Notes under the pieces: generated by a model
What the model was told of the DNA's origin: nothing
Databases searched by the model: none
The model's input: the letters and a program-made list of their open reading frames with translations, nothing else
Made by a program: the position numbers and the translations under genes
Assembly (NCBI GenBank): GCA_963695445.1
Contig: CAVOGV010000031.1
Span: forward strand, 29,863-93,862
DNA length: 64,000 nt
Source of the DNA: Thiohalocapsa sp963695445
GTDB taxonomy: Bacteria; Pseudomonadota; Gammaproteobacteria; Chromatiales; Chromatiaceae
Direction: 5' to 3'
In this document: piece after piece, positions 47,597 through 56,012 of the stretch
How the letters are laid out: each line of letters starts with the position of its first letter
Numbering within the stretch: position 1 is the stretch's first letter

Positions 47597-47926
47597 TCAG
47601 AGTTCCTTCAGCGAGCCCTTCGGCAGGACCGCCTCGACGGCCTGGCGGCGGATCTTGATGACGACGTTGTTGGCGACCTCGACCTGGGCGAAATTCTCGC
47701 CGAGGTCCACCACGCGGCCGGCGACGCCGCCCATGGTTACGACCTCGTCGCCCTTGGTTAGCCCTTCGACCAGGGCCTTGTGCTCCTTTTGGCGTTTGAT
47801 CTGCGGGCGGATCATCAGGAAGTAGAGAATGATGATCAGGCCGATCGGGAACAGCAGACCAAGCAACTGGTCGCCGGCGGCCGCACCGCCGCCCTGGGCC
47901 ATGGCGTCGGAGATGAAAAAGCTCAT
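47597..47926 (-). CDS. yajC: preprotein translocase subunit YajC
   Basis: This 109-residue single-pass protein has a membrane segment LLFPIGLIIILYFLMIRPQI, directly followed by the conserved RPQIKRQKEHKAL and then GDEVVTMGGVAGRV. It associates with SecDF. The 169 bases to secD contain no gene. Confidence 0.93.
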   Translation of the reverse strand: MSFFISDAMAQGGGAAAGDQLLGLLFPIGLIIILYFLMIRPQIKRQKEHKALVEGLTKGDEVVTMGGVAGRVVDLGENFAQVEVANNVVIKIRRQAVEAVLPKGSLKEL

Positions 47927-48020
47927 AACGAATCCTCGTTGGTCCAGCCGGACGCGGCGAACGCGTCTGGCGGGGGATGAGTTGATTGAAAATCAGGTTT
48001 AGCTGAAATTCAGCCGCGTA

Positions 48021-49123
48021 TTATGACATATCGCGGCGCGCGTAGAAGTCCGCGACGAAGTTGTCGAGCCCCCTGACCGCGATCGCCTCGCGCAGGCCGC
48101 GCATCAGGTCCTGGTAGTAAGTCAGATTGTGAATGGTGTTGAGCCGGGCGCCGAGGATCTCGTTGCACTTATCCAGATGGTGCAGATAGGCCCGGCTGTA
48201 GTGGCGGCAGGTGTAGCAGCCGCAGGTCGGGTCCAGCGGGCCGGTGTCGTGCTTGTGCACGGCATTGCGGATGCGCACGGTGCCAGCATGGGTGAACAGG
48301 TGGCCATTGCGGGCATTGCGCGTGGGCATGACGCAGTCGAACATGTCGATGCCGCGCTGCACGGCGGCGACGATGTCCTCCGGCGTGCCGACGCCCATCA
48401 GATAGTGCGGATAATCCGGCGGCAGCCGCCGTGCCAGAAAATCCAGCACCTCGCAGGCGCTCCTGCGGCGGCTCGCCGACGGACAGGCCACCGATGGCAT
48501 AGCCGTCGAAGCCGATCTCGAGCAAGCCCTCCAGCGACGCCGCGCGGAGCTCCAGGTACATGCCGCCCTGGACGATACCGAACAGGGCCGACGGATTGTC
48601 GCCATGGGCATCCCGGCAGCGCGCCGCCCAGCGCAGGGACATCTCCATGGATGCGCGCGCCTGCTCCTCCGTCGCCGGATACGGCGTGCAATCGTCGAAG
48701 ATCATGACGATGTCGGAGCCGAGCGCCCGCTGCACCGCCATGGATTCCTCCGGCCCCATGAACAGCGCGCTGCCGTCCACCGGTGAGCGGAAATGAACGC
48801 CCTGCTCGGTAATCTTGCGCAAGTCGCCGAGACTGAACACCTGAAAGCCGCCGGAGTCGGTCAGGATCGGCCGGTTCCAATGCATGAAGTCGTGCAGGTC
48901 GCCGTGGGCAGCGATGATCTGGGTACCCGGACGCAGCCATCAGATGGAAGGTGTTGCCGAGGACGATCTGGGCGCCGGTCGCCTCGACCTCCTCCGGCGT
49001 CATGGCCTTGACGGTGCCGTAGGTGCCCACCGGCATGAAGGCCGGGGTATCGACCACGCCGCGTTCAAACGTCAGCCGACCACGACGGGCCGCGCCGTCG
49101 CTGGCGAGCACTTCAAACTCCAT
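48021..49123 (-). CDS. tgt: queuine tRNA-ribosyltransferase, frame-broken
   Basis: Tgt exchanges guanine 34 for preQ1 in tRNAs with GUN anticodons. The start at 49123 overlaps the end of the HAD gene by 11 bases. Motifs are TPAFMPVGTYGTVKAMTPEE, TDSGGFQVFSL (active-site region), GIVQGG, SVGEPP, MFDCVMPTRNARNG with the nucleophilic Asp, and the zinc site CGCYTCRHY...LHHLDKCNE. Frames change near 48935 and near 48460. All catalytic and zinc residues are recoverable, so I treat the breaks as sequence errors. Confidence 0.9.
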
Positions 49124-49838
49124 CAGCGGCCCCCGTATTCTGCTGGTCATCGAGCCAGTCGGCCAGCGCATGCAGGTCCCGCACCTCGAACTCTGGCGGT
49201 GCCAACTCCTCGGGCCAGGTAAGGCTGTCGCGATTGACCCACACCGCGCGTAGGCCGTGCTTGCGCGCAGCCTCGACATCGCGCAGCGGGTCATCGCCGA
49301 TGTGTAGCGTTTCTTCGGCGCCGGCGCCCGCCCAATCCATCGCCAGCTTGAACAGCGCCGGGTCGGGCTTGGCCGCGCCGGCCTCGGCGGCGGTCAGCGA
49401 AAGATGAAAGCTGTCGCTCAACGGCGTGTTGTGGACCTCTGCATTGCCATTAGTCACGGACACCAGACGATAGCGCTTGCGCAACCGCGCCAGCGCCACA
49501 CGCACGTCGGCGTAAGGCGTCACCCGATTACGACACTGCTGAAACAGCACCATGGCGTCGTCTGCCAGCTGTTGCTGATAACCGAACTGATCCATCAGCG
49601 CCCGCAGCGCGAACAGCCGCACCTCCGTCACGTCATGAGCAATCTCCGGGCGCTCCCGCATCAGCCCAAGTCGATGCGAACGCAGGCTATCGGCATCATG
49701 GACGGCGGTGAGCCGCGGCGCCCGCGCGGCAAGCCAAGCATAGAGCGCCTGCTCGGCATCACGGATGACCGGTGCGCAGGGCCACAGGGTATCGTCGAGA
49801 TCAATGGTGATGAGGCGGATGCGCTGACCTTGATGCAT
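49113..49838 (-). CDS. HAD-superfamily phosphatase (YigB-like)
   Basis: This protein of about 241 residues starts at MHQGQRIRLITIDLDDTLWP, where DLDDTLW is HAD motif I. SVTNGNAEV is motif II, and GAAKPDPALFKLAM with HIGDDPLRDVEAARKHG are motifs III and IV. It resembles YigB-type flavin-mononucleotide phosphatases, but substrates in this group are broad. A longer open frame upstream has no supporting features. The 3' end overlaps tgt by 11 bases. Confidence 0.83.
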   Translation of the reverse strand: MHQGQRIRLITIDLDDTLWPCAPVIRDAEQALYAWLAARAPRLTAVHDADSLRSHRLGLMRERPEIAHDVTEVRLFALRALMDQFGYQQQLADDAMVLFQQCRNRVTPYADVRVALARLRKRYRLVSVTNGNAEVHNTPLSDSFHLSLTAAEAGAAKPDPALFKLAMDWAGAGAEETLHIGDDPLRDVEAARKHGLRAVWVNRDSLTWPEELAPPEFEVRDLHALADWLDDQQNTGAADGV

Positions 49839-50055
49839 GAAAAATCCGAGGGCAAGTCGATGAATCACTGAATCGGCGACCGGAGCAACGGCGCGAGGGA
49901 GCGTCTCGCGGCCCCAAGATTGCGGCTTGGCTAACCGTGTCGAGCGCCCAATTCTGCACCGACGGGAGCGGCCGGCGAAAGAAGCATCGTCGTCCGCACC
50001 ATTTCCAAACACCGTCTCCAAACACATCCGCGACGATCACACGAAGGCAGACAAC

Positions 50056-50712
50056 ATGTTCATGTTCCGAAAAAAGACCCAAATGCCGAGCGCCGGTGAG
50101 GCCCTGCCGGGCCGCGACACGGCCATGGCGGTGAGCAACCGACATCATGTAAACGGCAACCCGATCCAGCCACCGTTTCCGAACGGACTCGAAACGGCCA
50201 TGTTCGGTCTCGGCTGTTTCTGGGGCGCGGAACGCACGTTCTGGCAACTGCCAGGTGTCTTCTCCACCGCGGTTGGCTATGCCGGCGGCCTGACACCGAA
50301 CCCGACCTATGACGAGGTCTGCTCCGGGCTCACCGGCCACAACGAGGTGGTGCTGGTGGTCTTCGACCCGAAACAATGCGATTACGAGGCACTACTCCAG
50401 GCGTTCTGGGAAGGTCACGACCCGACCCAGGGCATGCGCCAGGGCAACGACGTCGGGACGCAGTACCGCTCGGGCATCTATTGCGCCAATGACGCACAAC
50501 TCGTCACCGCAACAGCGAGCCGGAGCGGCTTTCAGCAGGCCCTGAAGGATGCGGGCCGCGACAGCGCGATCACCACGGAGATCATCCCTGCTCCGACGTT
50601 CTACTACGCTGAGGAGTACCACCAGCAGTACCTCGCCAAGAACCCCGGCGGCTACTGCGGTCACGGCGGCTGCGGCGTCAGCTACCCTCGGACGGTGGCG
50701 GAAAAAGCCTAA
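50056..50712 (+). CDS. msrA: peptide methionine-(S)-S-oxide reductase
   Basis: This 218-residue enzyme reduces S-epimers of methionine sulfoxide. The catalytic Cys54 is in GLGCFWGAERTFWQLPGV, followed by STAVGYAGGLTPNPTY and the recycling Cys pair in GGYCGHGGCGVSYP. The N-terminal extension before residue 45 is typical of the long form. The start at 50056 is preceded by AAGGCAG, a weak ribosome site. MsrA repairs oxidative damage, useful in a phototroph. Confidence 0.93.
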   Translation: MFMFRKKTQMPSAGEALPGRDTAMAVSNRHHVNGNPIQPPFPNGLETAMFGLGCFWGAERTFWQLPGVFSTAVGYAGGLTPNPTYDEVCSGLTGHNEVVLVVFDPKQCDYEALLQAFWEGHDPTQGMRQGNDVGTQYRSGIYCANDAQLVTATASRSGFQQALKDAGRDSAITTEIIPAPTFYYAEEYHQQYLAKNPGGYCGHGGCGVSYPRTVAEKA

Positions 50713-50881
50713 TCGAAGGCAAAAGAGGCGCCACAAAAGCCCCATGCCTGCGACCGCAATACGCCGATACAAAAACGCAACAATTTGTAAAAAATCCAAT
50801 TAAAACTATATTAAACAATAAATTAAAGCGATAAAGAGACCCAGAAAGCCGCCGCTAACGGGTCAAGACTGTAACCGCTCC

Positions 50882-51003
50882 TTGACAACCGGGAGGGTAA
50901 ATAAGAAACTGGTGATGTACTGAAGATTCGCAGTTCTTCAGTACACTCCTCCATCCTCCTTTGGTGGTAATCTTCAAGCGCGGCGCCCGCCGCGCTTTTT
51001 TTT
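50882..51003 (+). ncRNA. candidate small RNA with intrinsic terminator
   Basis: An AT-rich region (50760-50840) is followed by TTGACA at 50882, a perfect 10-bp hairpin (GTACTGAAGA, loop TTCGCAGT, 50917-50944), a pyrimidine-rich single-stranded stretch with CTCCTCC and CCTCCTTT (complementary to Shine-Dalgarno sequences), and a strong terminator at 50976-51003. No coding frame is plausible. The layout is that of a trans-acting small RNA. A good -10 at 17-base spacing is lacking, so the 5' end is uncertain. It could alternatively be the long 3' UTR of msrA. Confidence 0.45.
50976..51003 (+). terminator. intrinsic terminator
   Basis: AGCGCGGC pairs with GCCGCGCT around a GCCC loop (50977-50996), directly followed by eight T. 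It is the clearest rho-independent terminator in the window and is oriented with msrA and the candidate small RNA. Confidence 0.9.
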
Positions 51004-51246
51004 GCCTGCGGCAAACGCATTCCTTATGCTCGCGACACGATGCCTCAGACCGTTGAGCGCACGACGCTGTGTTGCGCAACCCCTGCGTTGGCTCAAAAAG
51101 GGCCAAGCGCCGAGGACCTCGGGCCGCTCTACAGCACCATTGTGCAAATTTGGCCCCAGGCCCTTGGAGGTCGGCCCTTTGGAAGGTAAGCGCGTTGTCG
51201 CCGCTCAACGCGACGGGTGCGCAAGCATCTTGCGCCATTGAGCATT
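51004..51246. other. gap between terminator and queA
   Basis: No gene is recognised. The 3' end of queA converges on it. Confidence 0.4.
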
Positions 51247-52276
51247 CTAGGCTTGCCGACGGGTCAAGAACATCGCATCGCCGTAGGAGAAGAAACGGTA
51301 GCGCGCGTTCACCGCATGCGCATAGGCAGCCATGATCTGCTCATGACCCGCAAACGCGGAGACCAGCATCAGCAGCGTCGACTCCGGCAAATGGAAGTTC
51401 GTGATCATGGCGTCGACGACCCGAAAGCCGTAGCCCGGTCGAATGAACAAGCGACTGTCGCCGGCAAAGGGCGCGAGCGTTCCGTCCGCGGCGGCCGTCT
51501 CCAGGCTGCGCACCGAGGTGGTGCCCACGGCGACCACGCGGCCGCCGCGGGCTCGGGTCCGTGCTACCTGATCACAGACGCCCTCGCCAACCTCCAGCCA
51601 CTCCGCGTGCATCCGGTGCTGCTCCAGATCATCGACCCGCACCGGCTGAAAGGTCCCGGCACCGACGTGCAGCGTGACCTGCGCGCGTTTCGACACCCAT
51701 ACCGGCGATCGCCTCAAGGATCTCCGCGTCGAAATGCAAGCCTGCCGTCGGTGCTGCAACGGCGCCGTCTCGGCAGGCATAGACGGTCTGGTAGCGCGCT
51801 TGATCGGCAGCGTCGTCGGCGCGCTCGATATAGGGCGGCAGCGGCATGTGGCCGTGACGGCTCATCAACTCGGCAAAGTCGTCGTCAAGCGCATGGAGCG
51901 TAAACAGGTCATCGTCGCGGCCGGTGACTTCGATACGTTCGCCACCCGCAAGCAACAGCAAGCCGCCCGATTTGGGGGACTTGCTTGCACGCACCTGCGC
52001 GGATGCCTGGCGGGGCGAAACCAGCCGTTCAATCAAGATCTCCGCGCGACCACCCGTTGCCTTGCGGGCGTAAAGGCGTGCCGGGATTACCCGTGTGTCA
52101 TTGAACACGAGCAGATCACCGGGCCGCAGCAACGACGGCAGACTCCGGAAAGTGAGATCCGCCAGCGCGCCACTGGGACCGTCCAACGCCAGCAGGCGGC
52201 TTGCGCTACGCTGCGGCAGCGGCCGCTGGGCGATCAAGTCGGGCGACAGGTCGAAATGGAAGTCGGAGCGGCGCAT
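51247..52276 (-). CDS. queA: S-adenosylmethionine:tRNA ribosyltransferase-isomerase, frame-broken
   Basis: QueA builds epoxyqueuosine on tRNA from preQ1 and the ribosyl part of SAM. The N-terminus (RRSDFHFDLSPDLIAQRPL) and FNDTRVIPARL, then TAGLHFDAEIL, are standard. After a frame change near 51695 it continues VTLHVGAGTFQPVRVDD, VAVGTTSVRSLET and TNFHLPESTLLMLVSAFAG. It belongs functionally with tgt nearby. Length after repair, about 343 residues, is normal. Confidence 0.92.
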
Positions 52277-52521
52277 CGGGTTCGAACGTCGTCACGCCGG
52301 GAGGACGTGGAACGGGTGCTTGAGCAGAAGCACCAGAGACGAACTGACGGTACTGTGCACCATGCTGGACTCCTCTCAAAATGTCGATTAACGAAGTCGG
52401 CCATGATAACGCTGCACACCGGCGGCCACATCCGATCATCGACCCATCGCACATCGCGGTGCGCGACATGCGCAACACGCTTTTACGCAACCGACGAACG
52501 CGCTATCATCTTTGACTTGAT

Positions 52522-52608
52522 GCCGGGGTGGCGGAATTGGTAGACGCAGTGGACTCAAAATCCACCGGTGGTAACACCTTACGAGTTCGAGTCTCGTCCC
52601 CGGTACCA
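52522..52608 (+). tRNA. tRNA-Leu (anticodon CAA)
   Basis: The 87-base sequence starts GCCGGGGTGGCGGAATTGG and ends CCCCGGT-A-CCA with the CCA encoded. The anticodon stem GTGGA/TCCAC holds loop CTCAAAA, giving anticodon CAA (codon UUG). A long variable arm (CGGTGGTAACACCTTAC region) and the T-loop GTTCGAGTC are typical of tRNA-Leu. Confidence 0.95.
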
Positions 52609-52806
52609 CTCTTTCACGGTTCTTTTCGAAAAACGTAAGCTCCGACAGATAAGTCGGTTCAGGCGCTGCCTTGTATATCATCGCGAATGCACCGGAGTCC
52701 TGACGCGGCGACAGCATCGCGAACGCAGCTTACGGAGCGACCATCCAGACGATAAAAAAAGCGCGTCCTTGAAGACCCGAGCCTCGACAACTTCACCCGA
52801 TACGTT

Positions 52807-53136
52807 TTGAGCAAGCTCGAGCCCGACGTGCTCGCGTCGCTGACAAAGCATCAGTTCTCGGCGGTGCGACACGCCATCGATATGCCCGGCGCGATTCCGT
52901 TGATTTTCGCGCGTTTCTATTTTGTGCTGCTCGCGGGGCGCGACAGGCGCCCAGACACCAAGGGCAGAGAGAATTGCCTGCGCCGCGCGCTGTCCTCGGC
53001 GTTCGGTGCGGTCGTGCTCGGCAGCGTGATCCTGTGTCCCATCACGGTGATCATTGTGCTGATCGGCTACGCACTGAAGGCGTTCCTCGGCCTCGACATC
53101 GACCCAAGCCACCGCTTCACTGACTTCTTGCGATGA
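52807..53136 (+). CDS. small membrane protein, unknown
   Basis: This 109-residue protein (TTG start, MSKLEPDVLASLTKHQFSAV) has a polar N-terminus, a segment PLIFARFYFVLLAGRDRRPD and one or two membrane helices (FGAVVLGSVILCPITVIIVLIG). No family is recognised. Its stop overlaps the ATG of the next gene (ATGA), so the two are probably translated together. The start choice is weak because no ATG lies upstream in frame. Confidence 0.6.
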   Translation: MSKLEPDVLASLTKHQFSAVRHAIDMPGAIPLIFARFYFVLLAGRDRRPDTKGRENCLRRALSSAFGAVVLGSVILCPITVIIVLIGYALKAFLGLDIDPSHRFTDFLR

Positions 53137-53609
53137 CCAGCACCGAGCATGCCAATCGCAGGACGAGATCCATGACAGACTCCGCCTTTCAGTCACCAGA
53201 TGCAGCAGAGACCGCCTTTTATGCCGCGTTCGCTGCGACTGATCTAGCCCTGATGGCGAGTGTTTGGCTGCACGCCGACGACGCCCGCTGCGTCCATCCG
53301 GGGGGCGACCTGTTGCAGGGTTATGCAGCTGTCATGCAGAGCTGGCATTCGATCCTATCCGCGGTGGAGGCACCGACCATACGATTCCGACTGATCGATC
53401 GCCTGCAGTCAGATGGTCTGTGCGTGCACATGGTGGAGGAGCGCATCGGTCCGGCCGGCGAAGACTCAGATTTGACCCGCGTACTCGCCACCAACACCTA
53501 TCTACGCACCGACCGCGGCTGGCGCATGGTAATACACCACGCCACGCTCCCGCTGGTCGATATCGATAGTGCGATGCCGTCAGCGGCGTCGGTCGCCACC
53601 CTGCATTGA
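53133..53609 (+). CDS. SnoaL/NTF2-like fold protein
   Basis: This 158-residue protein contains ETAFYAAFAATDLALMASVW, HPGGDLLQGYAAVMQSWHSI and TNTYLRTDRGWRMVIHHATLP, the layout of DUF4440/SnoaL-like cone-fold proteins that bind small molecules or act as isomerases. A second ATG about 14 codons in (MTDSAFQSPDAAE) is an equally good start. It is coupled to the upstream membrane protein gene and converges on the ferredoxin gene. Confidence 0.75.
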   Translation: MTSTEHANRRTRSMTDSAFQSPDAAETAFYAAFAATDLALMASVWLHADDARCVHPGGDLLQGYAAVMQSWHSILSAVEAPTIRFRLIDRLQSDGLCVHMVEERIGPAGEDSDLTRVLATNTYLRTDRGWRMVIHHATLPLVDIDSAMPSAASVATLH

Positions 53610-53686
53610 CCGCACACGCCGACCCGAACGATGGTCAGCGGCAACGCTCGAACCCGGGCAGAGAGCCGAGGATCGCGTGGGCGGAC

Positions 53687-53974
53687 TCAGTCCTTGGGAT
53701 AAAGTAGGGTGCCGTCTACGTCGATCAGCGTGATCGCATAAACGGGGCAGGCGTCGGCGGCGGAGATCAGCGAATCGACGTCGTCCAGCTCGCCGGTCAG
53801 CTCCGCAATCAGGTCGTCGTTGATGATGAAGGTCCGCATTGCGAAGGCCGTGCAACTGCCACAGCCGATGCAGTTCGGGGAATCGACCTCAACGCGAACC
53901 GCACCCAAACCGGCATGGGGAATCACGGCGGCGTGATCGGCGTTTCGGACCTCTGTCTCCATTTGCATAGTCAT
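53687..53974 (-). CDS. small ferredoxin at the end of the bchE-hemN-bchJ group
   Basis: This 95-residue protein has CIGCGSC...ACPVYAI, that is, three closely spaced Cys and a distant Cys-Pro, fitting a single [4Fe-4S] (or [3Fe-4S]) cluster. Its start overlaps the bchJ stop (ATGA). Position beside two radical-SAM genes (bchE, hemN) suggests it may deliver electrons for their SAM cleavage, but this is inference. Longer starts in the open frame are out of keeping with the overlap. Confidence 0.8.
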   Translation of the reverse strand: MTMQMETEVRNADHAAVIPHAGLGAVRVEVDSPNCIGCGSCTAFAMRTFIINDDLIAELTGELDDVDSLISAADACPVYAITLIDVDGTLLYPKD

Positions 53975-54591
53975 CCCCATCGCATCTCGAAAACGCAGGC
54001 GTCGGCGCCCATCGCTTGACACTGCACCTCGTCGACGCGGGTGCGGCGGCTCACCAATGTCGTAAACAACCGCTCGAACGCGGCAGTGTAAAAGTCGCAC
54101 AGCGGGACGCCGGACAGCGCACCGCGACAGATGGGACAGCCGGCAATCCTGACGCGCACCGGCCGACCAGTCTCGAAGCTGAAATCACCACTACCGGAAA
54201 AGGTCCAGGCATGCTTGCCAACGGCACCGAGCAGAATTCCGCTCGCCGGACCCGGGGGCAGTAGCCGCAACAGCAGCTGGGCTGCCTTAGGGATACGGTT
54301 GGCGAGAAGATAATCGCCAGTTCGCAATCCAGCATCACGCGAGACGGCCCGGGCCTCGGCGATACCAAGCCTGTGCCGTAACGAGCGCTGCAACGCGATC
54401 ACTTCTTGTTCGTCCACCATCTCTTGCGGCAGCGCATCCAGATAGTGAGCTAACCCGGCCTCTTCGAAGCATTGTTGCGAGGAACCGTGCCGGGCAATCA
54501 GGGCCTCGGCGACGCGAATGATCGCATTTGGGCCAATGCGCGCTTGCGCTTCCGCGCCCTCACCGTGTCCGTGCAAACTCACTGCTCCCAT
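53971..54591 (-). CDS. bchJ: BchJ, V4R-domain bacteriochlorophyll synthesis protein
   Basis: This 206-residue protein has the V4R (4-vinyl reductase) domain in its C-terminal half, including AGCPICRGALSGVPLCDFY and a final VQCQAMGADACVFEMRW with conserved Cys. BchJ was first assigned as the 8-vinyl reductase. Later work points to BciA/BciB for that step and to an accessory, substrate-handling role for BchJ. It lies 44 bases after hemN in the same direction. Confidence 0.87.
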   Translation of the reverse strand: MGAVSLHGHGEGAEAQARIGPNAIIRVAEALIARHGSSQQCFEEAGLAHYLDALPQEMVDEQEVIALQRSLRHRLGIAEARAVSRDAGLRTGDYLLANRIPKAAQLLLRLLPPGPASGILLGAVGKHAWTFSGSGDFSFETGRPVRVRIAGCPICRGALSGVPLCDFYTAAFERLFTTLVSRRTRVDEVQCQAMGADACVFEMRWG

Positions 54592-54635
54592 TACCGCTAA
54601 CGGTGCGTGTCAAACCGGATCGCTGATCGTCCGAC

Positions 54636-56000
54636 TCAGTTGCTTCGCGAGAAATCCCAGCTAGCACCGTCCCAGTTGAACGAGGGGTCGTGCTCGCTGC
54701 AGAGGCTGCGCAGGAAGTAGCGCCCAGCAGTCGTGATGCGTAAGCCGCGCGGCTCAACTTCGACCAGGCCATCCACGGAATACCCGGCCAGACGGGCGTA
54801 TTCATCATCCAGGGACCCCGCGGCAAGCGCCGCCGGCAACTCCAGGTTACAGATCATGTGGGAGATTGCAGCGCGTCTGCGACGGTCTGCGTGACTTGCG
54901 CGATGCCCCCTGGCAACCGGCAGCCGACCTGCCTGAACCATGCCTTCCCATTCAGTGAGCGCGCACTCGTTCTGGGTGCAAATACCGTCCACCTCGCCGA
55001 CGGCGCCGCTACCAAGGCCCAAGAGATGATCGCTGGCATTGGCGGTATAACCGATGCAGTTGCGATGTAGTCGCCTCTCCGACTGAGCGATCGACAACTC
55101 GTCGCTATCCAGCGCGAAGGTGTCAAGACCGATCCAGGAATATCCCGAGCTGGTAAATGCCCGCACTGCCTCTTGGAACAACACCTGCCGTGCCAGGTTC
55201 GACGGCAGTTGATGCACGTCGATGGCATGCTGGTGTGAACCCATGCTCGTATTGCGGGAATACCCAAAACACGAGACGCGATCCGGGGCCAATTCGATTA
55301 CCGAGTCCAGCGTCCGCTGGAAGGCCTCCTCGGTCTGTTGCGGCAGGCCGTAGATCAGATCAAACCCGATCGTCTCGAAACCAATTTCGCGCGCCATCCA
55401 GTACACGTCGCGAATCAGCTCCAAGGATTGCATGCGACCGATGGCCCGCTGGACGTCCGGATCGAGATCCTGCACGCCGAAACTCACGCGCTGAAAACCC
55501 AATGCGTACAACAGTTCAAGTTGGCCGGCGGACGTCCGTCGAGGATCGCACTCGATGGACTGGTCCGTATCCGGCAAAATGCGGAAATGACGCTCGATGC
55601 TCTCGGTCAGGCGCGTTAGCTGGGCATCATTGAGATAGTTCGGCGTCCCCCCCGCGAGGTGCAGCTGCAACACGTCCCGCTCGCCACCGACCCGGCTCGA
55701 GACCATCGCCATCTCCTGGTCCAGCAGGTCCAGATACTGATCCAGACGCTCGCTCTCGTGGGTGATGGTGGTGTTGCAGCCGCAATACAGACAGCGCCCC
55801 GCGCAAAACGGCACCTTCACATACAACGAAAGGGTTTCGTCCGGGCGCTGCGCAACCCTGCCCAACGCGGCCTCGTAATCGTCACTGCCGAAATCGTCGG
55901 TCCAAAGCGCTGATGGGACCGGACGGTCGTAATGCGGGCCAAACTCGGCGAAACGCTTGAGCATGGCACGAGAAATTTCCGCGGGAGCTGCGTTGGACAT
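54636..56000 (-). CDS. hemN: oxygen-independent coproporphyrinogen III oxidase
   Basis: This 454-residue radical-SAM enzyme converts coproporphyrinogen III to protoporphyrinogen IX without O2. The cluster motif is Cys66-x3-Cys70-x2-Cys73-x-Cys75 (CAGRCLYCGC). HLAGGTPNYL, VSFGVQDLDPDVQRAIGR and GFDLIYGLPQQTEEAF follow. The frame is intact and starts 12 bases after bchE. Location inside the anaerobic branch of the photosynthesis block suits anoxic tetrapyrrole synthesis. Confidence 0.93.
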   Translation of the reverse strand: MSNAAPAEISRAMLKRFAEFGPHYDRPVPSALWTDDFGSDDYEAALGRVAQRPDETLSLYVKVPFCAGRCLYCGCNTTITHESERLDQYLDLLDQEMAMVSSRVGGERDVLQLHLAGGTPNYLNDAQLTRLTESIERHFRILPDTDQSIECDPRRTSAGQLELLYALGFQRVSFGVQDLDPDVQRAIGRMQSLELIRDVYWMAREIGFETIGFDLIYGLPQQTEEAFQRTLDSVIELAPDRVSCFGYSRNTSMGSHQHAIDVHQLPSNLARQVLFQEAVRAFTSSGYSWIGLDTFALDSDELSIAQSERRLHRNCIGYTANASDHLLGLGSGAVGEVDGICTQNECALTEWEGMVQAGRLPVARGHRASHADRRRRAAISHMICNLELPAALAAGSLDDEYARLAGYSVDGLVEVEPRGLRITTAGRYFLRSLCSEHDPSFNWDGASWDFSRSN

Positions 56001-56012
56001 GATCGGATGACC

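Noticed and set aside
52678..53196. Minus-strand 172-residue open frame
   Set aside because: It is the complement of the membrane-protein gene at 52807-53136 and has no start signal or family features.
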